Source of the DNA: Isohypsibius dastychi
Lineage: Eukaryota > Tardigrada > Eutardigrada > Parachela > Isohypsibiidae
Reading direction: 5' to 3'
Assembly (NCBI GenBank): GCA_034696485.1
Contig: JAQIWT010001276.1
Span: 1-11,554, forward strand
Length of the DNA: 11,554 bases
This document shows positions 1 to 7,500 of this stretch, in pieces. Below the pieces are notes generated by a model. It had not been told where the DNA came from. It searched no databases and saw only the letters and a list, made by a program, of their open reading frames with translations. Both the position numbers and the translations under genes were made by a program. The first letter of the stretch is position 1; every line of letters starts with the position of its first letter.

Positions 1-960
1 TTCATGGAAATTTCAGGATTTCCCAAAGTCACCCTTGCGCGCACTGGTTTTTGCGGCCAAGTAATTTGTCACTTTGGCTTTGCGCTGCTGGAGGTCTCCT
101 AAACGATGAAATGGGTCTTTGTAGGTATTTGTCTGATAGCCAAAACAACAACGAACAAACTGATATGTCTTCTGTACCACATTTTGCATTTTCCGGCTGC
201 TACAGTTCAGAAAACCCCGAAAATCCATCGAAAACTGCCACTTTTTGTTTTGGCCTGATTTCTCCCATGTTTTCATGAGTTTTCACTTGAAACAAATTGC
301 AGCTGTTAAGAGTAGTTCTTCAGATATGCACTGATATCAGAAACATGGAGGTCTGATCATCCACGCAATAGCTGTTGTCATGGAAACTTTGCCGAAACAG
401 AAAAAATGTCAAAAAGACACACAGGGCTTTTTGACTGGCTCCCAGCTTCGCAGCTCCCCCTCGGACAGAATTTGCATGAGGGAAACTCCTTCTTATTATT
501 GAGTAGAAAAATGATTTCTCTATCGATTGTGCTGAGAGCCACAAGTTCTGGAGCAATAGAGGGCGAAGTACACCACCCCAAAGTTTACAGTCAAAAATAG
601 TGGACCACCCGGTAGTTGTTCTTGAACCGATTGTCAAGGCAAATTCCAGATGATGTGATAAGTCCACGTCACCTCATAGTCGTATGACTCGATTTCAGTC
701 TCCCTCTTGGAATTACATGTACATGGTGAAAAACATGGATTAGTAAGAGACCTAATTTAAACACTTAAACTCATTCGCCAACGTTGTCATCCGTTTGATC
801 TCGATGGATTCTCCGGTTCAGTCGCTGAGTTACAAAAATACGTAATTGACAATAGTCAGATAACTGAGTGGTCCAGAAGGTTTTCAGAGTCAGACCGGAC
901 TAAGACGGGAAGGCGATGATTCAAAACAGACACCCAGAGGAACATGATAGCACATGCTCC
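1..960. other. No supported gene
   Basis: Short open frames occur on both strands but they overlap each other, start weakly and show no recognisable domain. I see no RNA gene or repeat here. Confidence 0.6.
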
Positions 961-967
961 ACTTTTT

Positions 968-996
968 GTCCCCCCCCCCTCGAGGGGGGGGGGGAC
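968..996. repeat. Poly-C/poly-G palindrome
   Basis: Ten C, then TCGA, then eleven G form a near-perfect palindrome flanked by GT and AC. It could be a real fold-back or a sequencing or assembly artefact at homopolymers. Confidence 0.7.
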
Positions 997-1079
997 CTAG
1001 TACCGCAAGCCGGTGGGAATTGCGTACGACCCTGCTAACGATGGTAGTTGAAGTTGAATTTGAAGTTGGATGAATAGAG

Positions 1080-1370
1080 CTCTATTGTTCTTTCCCATTG
1101 TTCTCTGATGAATGGAAAGTTCAAGTGAACAAGGGGCATGAGTAAAAGGTGTGAAATTCTTCTTCTCTCACACAATAGGAATAAGTAGGTCATGCCTTTG
1201 CCTTCCCTATTGTTCTTTGTTTCATTCATCTTCTTCTCTCACACAATAGGAATAAGTGGGTCATGCCTTCCCTATTGTTCTTTCACTCATGCCCCGAAGG
1301 CGTGAGTGATTTCCAATGTTATTCCACTCATGCCCAGAAGGAATGAGTGATTCCCATTGATTTGTGATTG
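1080..1370. repeat. Cluster of short direct and inverted repeats
   Basis: A 53-59 bp direct duplication (1160-1218 and 1231-1283) carries inverted ends, ACAATAGG and CCTATTGT, so each copy can fold. GGGGCATGAGT (1133-1143) is perfectly inverted at 1285-1295. Two hairpins of the form CACTCATGCC-loop-GGCGTGAGTG follow (about 1284-1308 and 1325-1348). There is no coding sequence. It resembles a decayed small inverted-repeat element. Confidence 0.6.
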
Positions 1371-1396
1371 ATTTATACGGTTGTGAATTAAAACCG

Positions 1397-1411
1397 TTGT
1401 TGTTGTTGTTT
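1397..1411. repeat. Short (GTT)n microsatellite
   Basis: Four to five GTT units lie just before the minisatellite. Confidence 0.6.
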
Positions 1412-1429
1412 ATTGTTCTTTATTGTGTC

Positions 1430-1610
1430 ACAAAAACGACCGGAAGTGACAAAAGCGACTTGAAGTCCCAAAACGACCGGAAGTGACAAAAACGACCGGA
1501 AGTCCCAAAACGACCGGAAGTGACAAAAACGACCGGAAGTCCCGAAAACGACCGGAAGTGACAAAAATGACCGGAAGTTTCAAATCGACCGGAAGTGACA
1601 AAAACTGATG
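1430..1610. repeat. 18-19 bp minisatellite containing ACCGGAAGT
   Basis: Nine head-to-tail units of the form AAAACGACCGGAAGTGAC lie in this block; eight contain a perfect ACCGGAAGT and one is degenerate (CGACTTGAAGT). The unit endings alternate between GTGAC and GTCCC for the first seven units, so the real period is a dimer of about 37 bp. ACCGGAAGT is the known consensus of ETS-family transcription factors; binding here is only possible, not shown. Confidence 0.85.
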
Positions 1611-1993
1611 AAATTTGACTGAATCTCTTTGTTAATTGGTAGTAATTTTTCGAGAAGTTTAATTGTGATGAGTTCGGTAATTTAACTTAAAATCTTACAT
1701 TGAACAAAAATAATTTTCGCAGTTGTTATTTAATCACAATTCGGGTCAGAACAAAAGATATAAAATGTTACAATGAATTTAATGTTTTTAATGAATTTTA
1801 AAATATCTGATTTAGGAACGCTCGGTATTAATTGTAATTCAAAAAAGACCAATAAATTAGAACTAATTAAATCAATAGAGTAACCGGAAGGTTTAATCAT
1901 CACAAATCATTTGTTGTTGAATGTTCCAGCGTATTCAATCCTCGTCGTCTGAATCCATAATTCCAATCTTTAATGCTGGATTTGATGATCGAC
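1611..1993. other. A/T-rich intergenic stretch
   Basis: A/T-rich with no sizeable open frame; it separates the minisatellite from the end of the helicase remnant. Nothing else is supported. Confidence 0.6.
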
Positions 1994-3615
1994 CTATTCG
2001 GAATTTTGGTTTAATGAATTGTTTGGAGAAAGATACGTACCGGTTATTTTACCTGTGTTTATGGAATTCTCGTTAGAATTAACAGTAGCAATTCCATCTG
2101 GAACAACGATATTCTTCTCGATTTCCAAAACTGGTGGGTTCCTTAGGTCATTATGGTCATCATCGTATCTTTCGGAATCCCAATATGGGTAAGCTTCTCC
2201 TGGCCAAATAGTGTTTCCAAAACAATCTTCTTGTGGAATTCCCGTATTATTCCATGGAATCTCTTCGGAATCGTTGTTCGGCTTTTCTTTTTGATTCATA
2301 TCCATATCTTTTGAAGAGGGTTCACTTGCAGTTCGGAAATCACCTAGTTCTTGATCTTCTATTGGATTTCCAGAGTTATTCCATGTACTTTCTTCAGAAC
2401 TGTTGTTCGGCACTTGGTCTTCTCTCAGATTCATTTCATCTGGAACAGGTTCATTTGCAGTTCCAAAATCGGCTTGATCTTCTTGTGGATTTTCATCCCA
2501 TGGACTTTCTTCTGAATTGTTGGGCATTTGATCTTGATTCAGGTCCGTTTCTTCTTAAACAGGTTCATTTGCAGTCCAGTAATTGGCTGGGCCTCGATTT
2601 TCTTGTGAATTTTCATTATCATTCCATGGACTTTCTTCGGAATTGTTCGGATTATGATCGTGATTCAGGTCCATATTTTCTGAACAAGGTTCACTTCCGT
2701 TCCATGAACTGGCTTGGTCTTCACTTTGTTCCTCATCTTGTTCGAATACTGGGGGATCCGAGTTGTTTGAATAAGGTTCTCTTTCCGATGAAGGCGGGTC
2801 ATCAATTGGTTCGACAGTTGGTACGGGTATTTCGAGAACTGGCGGTGATGTCGGTGTTAGCTAAATTAAACATCGTATTTCATATAATCCGGTTATGATC
2901 TGAATTGCTAAATTGTTTGCTTACCTTTGAATTGAGTCTTTCATATTCCTTTGCAACTTCTCGGAATGACGCCGGTGGTCCATTGGAGACCATTTCTTGC
3001 AGTTTAAAAACTGGTAGTTTACCGATAGACAGATTTTTCGCCGATGGAACCCGACTCAAGCTGGTGTAGATCATCCCAACTCCAGCGGCTCTTTCGATGT
3101 GGACCACAATGCGATCGAGAGTCAGTCCTTGGCATTTATAATTCGTCACGGCGTAACATAGTCTTATTGGGAATTGCTCTCTTCTCCACATGCTTTTTGA
3201 TCCTCCTTTAAATTCGGTAAAAACTGATTCGATATGAACGATGTATCCCCTAGAACAATAGTTTGTATTAATTACTGCAGTGTCAATTTAAAAAAGCTTA
3301 CGGGCCATTTGGATTTGCTTGTCCTGTAATTTTTTCCGATGTTTTTTTGTCGAGTAATATGGAAACCGCTCCCGAAAGGTCACGTGGAACAGCGACAACT
3401 GTTCCAAGAGCACCATTGTATATTCCATCTTCCAAATTGATGTTCCGTAAAATGATGACCTTTGCATTTACTTTCAGTGAACGGTTGTCGAGTTTCTTTG
3501 TAAAGTTCGGGTTCACCCCTTAGTCTCATTTCGGTACTCAGAGCTGTTTTATAATGAACGGTTGTCATTTGTTGTGTTTCAGAACTTCCTGGTCACAAAA
3601 TGCATAAGAGATCTT
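1994..3615 (-). pseudogene. PIF1-like DNA helicase, C-terminal part, broken
   Basis: PIF1-family (SF1B) helicases unwind DNA 5' to 3'; here only the second motor lobe and a C-terminal tail remain. Putative exons: 3615-3302, 3249-2925, 2860-1994, with tiny introns of 52 and 64 bp whose GTAAGC donors and AG acceptors match in phase. Visible motifs: SLKVNAKVIILRNI followed by DGIYNGALGTVV, then motif V-like FPIRLCYAVTNYKCQGLTL (usually HKSQG) and motif VI YTSLSRV with the arginine finger. Upstream, AFCDQEVLKHNK resembles the usual start of the second lobe. No Walker A or motif II is found, so the 5' part is missing. The main frame has stops between 3567 and 3520, where a helicase-like stretch (ALSTEMRLRGE) is open only in another frame, and there is a TAA in the tail at 2557-2555. 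It may derive from a host PIF1-like gene family or from a Helitron; the sequence does not decide. Confidence 0.7.
2040..2860 (-). repeat. In-frame acidic tandem repeats encoding the helicase tail
   Basis: Imperfect units beginning with GGTTCA on the plus strand start near 2319, 2448, 2562 and 2688. The spacings of 129, 114 and 126 nt are all multiples of three. On the minus strand they encode acidic Asn/Ser/Glu/Pro-rich units of 38-43 residues with the core NNSEESPW and a NEPVPDEMNL-type segment. The block is flanked by PPVLEI on both sides. The whole exon is one frame apart from a single TAA at 2557-2555. A leucine- and phenylalanine-rich open frame on the plus strand here is only the antisense of the repeats. 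Confidence 0.75.
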
Positions 3616-3655
3616 CTGTTTTTTACTTTCCGAAGTTTACAGTTGAAATTCTGTT

Positions 3656-3675
3656 TTTATTTTCGAAACTTTATT
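3656..3675 (-). promoter_or_regulatory. Possible polyadenylation signals of the pseudokinase gene
   Basis: Two AATAAA hexamers read on the minus strand (3661-3656 and 3675-3670), about 260-280 nt beyond the pseudokinase stop. They are plausible 3' end signals, though such A/T hexamers also arise by chance. Confidence 0.35.
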
Positions 3676-3773
3676 TTGCAGTGTTTGGTACTGAAAATGG
3701 TTCTTCTGAATTTTTGAGCTGAACAGAACATGAATTGGTTTCCTGATATAAAAGCCGCAGTTCTGGTTACTTT

Positions 3774-3864
3774 TGCATGGATCCAATCCATGGATGCAAA
3801 AGGTCATCCATGGATGGAAAAATCTCGATCCATGGATTGAAAATCCTCGATCCAATCCACGGAT
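3774..3864. repeat. Cluster of ATCCATGGAT palindromes
   Basis: Three perfect copies of the 10 bp palindrome ATCCATGGAT (3786-3795, 3806-3815, 3828-3837) and a one-mismatch copy (3855-3864) sit 20-27 bp apart, preceded by a related TGCATGGATCC. They lie in the predicted 3' untranslated region of the pseudokinase gene, between its stop and the helicase remnant. Confidence 0.75.
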
Positions 3865-3934
3865 ACCCTGGTCCAGACAACGAAAACGAAACTTCATGAA
3901 CCAAATCCCCATAGTAGAAACTAATTTGTCAAAG

Positions 3935-4512
3935 TTAAATATTCATGTATTCAGCGATGACTGTCTCAATGGTGAAATCACCACCGTCCGCAGCACAGAT
4001 AATTGGATAAATGTGTAATACTTGTTGGGCGGAAGGGCGCGATTCGTACAGTTGGCAACATTCCTTCAAAATATTTTCCACGGCGGCTTTCGACTTTTTT
4101 GGTAACTGACTTTCAACTTTAGGAGTATAAACTCCGTCTACCAATTCATGCTCCGGATGCTTACCATCAATCATCTGCCCCAACAGCCAGGCGAATTTTC
4201 GAACGTCACTTTTCCTTCCAATGCTGTTGCCGGTTGCTTTCCCAGGAATACAGTCAGGTGGTATTTTTGGAATTTGTTTGTGATCCGCTGAAGTTTCTTC
4301 AATAGCTTGGTCGATTGATCCGGGTCCGATAATTCTGAGGCAACCCCCTCCTTCTATCGGACCCTGAAACATGACGTGGTCGGCATCAAGGTGTTCATGC
4401 CGAATATTCTGACGATGAAGGTAGTCCAGGCCCCGCAGAATTTCTTTACTCCAACACTCGATCTGAGTCAGCGTTCTATCGTGGCTTGCAACCCAATTAG
4501 CCAAGGTCCCAC
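3935..4512 (-). CDS. Pseudokinase gene exon 3: kinase C-lobe with lost catalytic motifs
   Basis: This exon encodes residues 560-750. It opens with the hinge and alphaD (GGTLANWVASHDRTLTQIE) and alphaE (CWSKEILRGLDYLHRQNI), clearly kinase-like and closest in style to MAP3K/NEK-type kinases. The catalytic loop reads RHEHLDADHVMF where active kinases have HRDLKxxN: residues 597-599 are HEH, Lys is replaced by Asp 601 and Asn by His 604. DFG is replaced by GPG (621-623) and APE by PPD (643-645). Structural positions are kept: the alphaF Asp in GRKSDV (661), the WLLGQMIDGKHP segment, and RPSAQQVL near the end (717-724). The fold is therefore retained while phosphotransfer is very unlikely. The stop is TAA at 3937-3935. 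Confidence 0.88.
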
Positions 4513-7500
4513 CTGTACAGAGCAATGCTAACAATCTAATTTCTCATGTACCGTATATCAGCTTGATAAAAGTGCGTCGAACTGAAATCCGGAAAACATT
4601 TGAATTCTGCCTGTCCACTAAGCCGGTCATCAGTTTTGGAATTTCTTATGTTAGACTTACGGCACTTGCGCGTCTTTACCTGCTTGAAATTCCATTATGA
4701 TGCGATAACATGGTATTTTATCACAAATCTGTCGATCATCATAACGTGAGACATTGGTATGGGCCAGACTAGGCAGCTTCACCCAGATGGCATCCATTCT
4801 GGCAATCTGGCGTTTTCTTACAGACTCCTTGGAACTGAGCGTGATATCTTTCACAACGAATTTTTTTCCGTCGGCTGTTATTTTGTATATCTGAGCTGAT
4901 TTCTCATGGGGGACAAGTATTTCCTCGCAGTTATCAATGTCGTTGAACCTCGCTGGCACACTAGGATCAGGCCATATCAAAACGAAACTGTCCGAACTCT
5001 GCAACCTAACTGGAAACTCAACTCCATGCAGCTCTCCTCGACTGATCCATGCCTTCATATATTGACCAGCGGCGAACACATGCGTCATTCCCTCAATTTT
5101 GTTCAGTTGGTCCATGACTCCGTACATACTCTTGTTCTGTCCGTCTTGCATATCCATCCGAGTACACTTCTGTTGGAAACCTGCATCAAGCTTTACTAAA
5201 TCAGGATCGGCCCAGAAGAGAGTGACGGTGAAAGGGCGCTGTTTCTGTGAACAGACAATGGACCCGTAGGTACCATTCCCGTCTGCTATCACACGCTTAG
5301 CTACACTCAGGTCGTGTAATCGTAAGTTGGTTCCGTTCTCAATCACATCAAACGATTCTGGCTCGAAGGCATTAAGCGTGTATTTGCGGTACATTGTGTC
5401 ACATATTCTTTCGGATCTTATGTGAAATTCAGCATCCGATGAATGTTCGGCGATGACGACGGACCACACGAATCCCCCAAACTTTTTCTCCAGCCATTTG
5501 TGGATATCATCAGCTGTTTTCTGATTCACTCGACCACCGAGCTGTGACATAATTTCGCTGGGCAAAAGCAGGTTCTCTCCGTTGGGGAAAAGAATTCGGA
5601 GTTTCAGCTGTTGTAGCTTGGCGCACATGATTCGATCCACTAATTGAATCCAAGACTCGAATTTTTTTGTGTCATCCTCAGCGTTCCGGAGTAGACCTTC
5701 GTAATCACACTCCGGGGTTTCGCTGGCATATTTATAGTAAAATAACTTAATGGTCAGTGCTTCCAGAAGTGTCTCCAAAATCTGCTCTTTTTTCTGTCGG
5801 AATTGATCTGGTGAGTACAGGTCGGCTAGGTCGTCACACAGCAGTCTCTGACCTGTCAAATGCAGTGGAAATTCAGTGTATGCTAATATATGGTCATTAA
5901 CACAGTAAGTTGGGGCTGGGGGGGAGAGGAATGGAGTACAGTACCGCTTGGAGGGATTTCAATATCTTCATGTTCACAAGGCAGTGATAGCATAAACCAA
6001 TTAGACCACGTTATGCTAGTGTATAATTAAACAACACGGTTTTCAGTGAGGTGTGGGAGAAACACCATATGTGGATGCGCGTGTAGCCGACAGAATTTTT
6101 CCCTTGTCCCCTGTCCCCGCGGAAGAGGACACTTTCGTCGGATGATACAGCCAACCAAGTTGTCCTCTGTCCTGGGGGACAATTCTTGGGCAACTTCGAA
6201 GGGACACTTTGATTAGGACAGTTTGGAGGGGATAGTTCAGACGGGGCAATTTGCAGGGGACAATTTGGAGGACAGTTCAAAGGGAAGAGTTTGGAGTGGA
6301 CAATTTGGAGGGGACGATTCGGTATGGAGAATTCAGAGAGGAAAGGTTTGGGGGTACAAAGCAAAAATGGTATTAATTGGAGAGGTGGATAGTTTGGAGT
6401 GGACGGTCCGTCGAGTACACTTCCGAGAGTACAGTCAGTAAAATCCGAAGCCGAGACTACTAACAGGACGACCAAATTGTTTTCCGGAGGCTTTTCTTCC
6501 GCTGACCTTCAGCGTGACCGCTATTTAAAACTCTTCTTGGAATCTTGGTACTACTGCATAAAGAACTACAAGCTGTAGCTCAAAAGATCCGGCTCGAAAA
6601 ATCATGACATTCTACCCGAGGAATTTTCAAAATAATGAATCTGAAATTTACAAATCGATAAAAATTCAAGGTCACCAGCAAAAAAAGCGCCTGATTTTTC
6701 GCCAAGTAGCATTTTTGATTTAATTTAAATATTCAGACAAGATTTAGCTTATTTTATTGATCCAAAACTGGGCTACATTTGATCAACTTTTGAGTCCATT
6801 TGGTGGGTTTACTGATTTTATATTTCATTCTCAAGTAATGATTCTGGGGAACTCTGGGAGGAATTTTGACTAGCAACATATTAGAGGGCAAATTTATGGC
6901 AACCCAACTTGAGAACTACGCCGTTTAATTTAATTCAAAGTTCCACCGGAATTTTTCTGACGGTTTGCCCAACTGAAAGATAAGAAAGATTAGAAAGCCT
7001 CCGGTAAACGTAGTGGAACGAGCGGGTTGCACAGCAATTTTTTTTTCACCACGGCGGAAAATCCTTTGATTTCACCGACATCGCTGTTGTTTGTCCTAGC
7101 CCTCTCGAAACAGACAGCATGCATGACCGTGTTGTTTGTTTAGGACCAACTCGCCCATCCATAATTTGAATCTCTGTTTCTTCAATCATTTATCTTCCTC
7201 ACCATTCTGTTCTTGTAATCTCTGAATTGTCCCCGTAAACTGTCCTCCAAATTGCCCCCCCCCCCTAAACTGTTTCCTCCATACTGTCCCCGTCAAACTG
7301 TTCCTTCGAAGTTGTCTACCGAAACTGTCCCCCACGACAGATGATAACTTGGTCTGCTGGATCATCCGACGAAAGTGTCCTCTTGTCCACGGGGACAGGG
7401 GCAATTCTGTCGGCTGCATGTGCGTATTCGACAGGTTTCCAGATCTGTTGATTCAATCAAATCGGGACTTCGGAACTGATTCAGAGGTGCAATTATAACA

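Noticed and set aside
320-667. 115-codon minus-strand open frame
   Set aside because: Overlaps other frames on both strands, weak start, no domain or splice-site support.
1430-1610. CRISPR-like array
   Set aside because: Units are head-to-tail with 18-19 bp period and no unique spacers, in a eukaryotic context.
2233-2898. 221-codon open frame on the plus strand
   Set aside because: It is the antisense of the acidic repeats; its Leu/Phe/Tyr/His-rich repetitive product is what that antisense gives, and the minus frame joins in phase to the helicase exons.
3637-4018. Overlapping open frames with repeated HGW/HGSRF-like residues
   Set aside because: They come from the ATCCATGGAT palindromes and from antisense of the kinase 3' end.
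4906-5199. Plus-strand open frame inside exon 2
   Set aside because: Antisense shadow of a long, well supported coding exon.
6011-6475. Minus-strand open frame of 154 codons, Pro/Leu/Ser-rich
   Set aside because: It is the translation of the iterated GGACARTTTGGAGG arm of the inverted-repeat element and is not mirrored by a real domain.
7186-7419. Minus-strand open frame in the right arm of the element
   Set aside because: Repeat translation of the terminal inverted repeat; no transposase motif.
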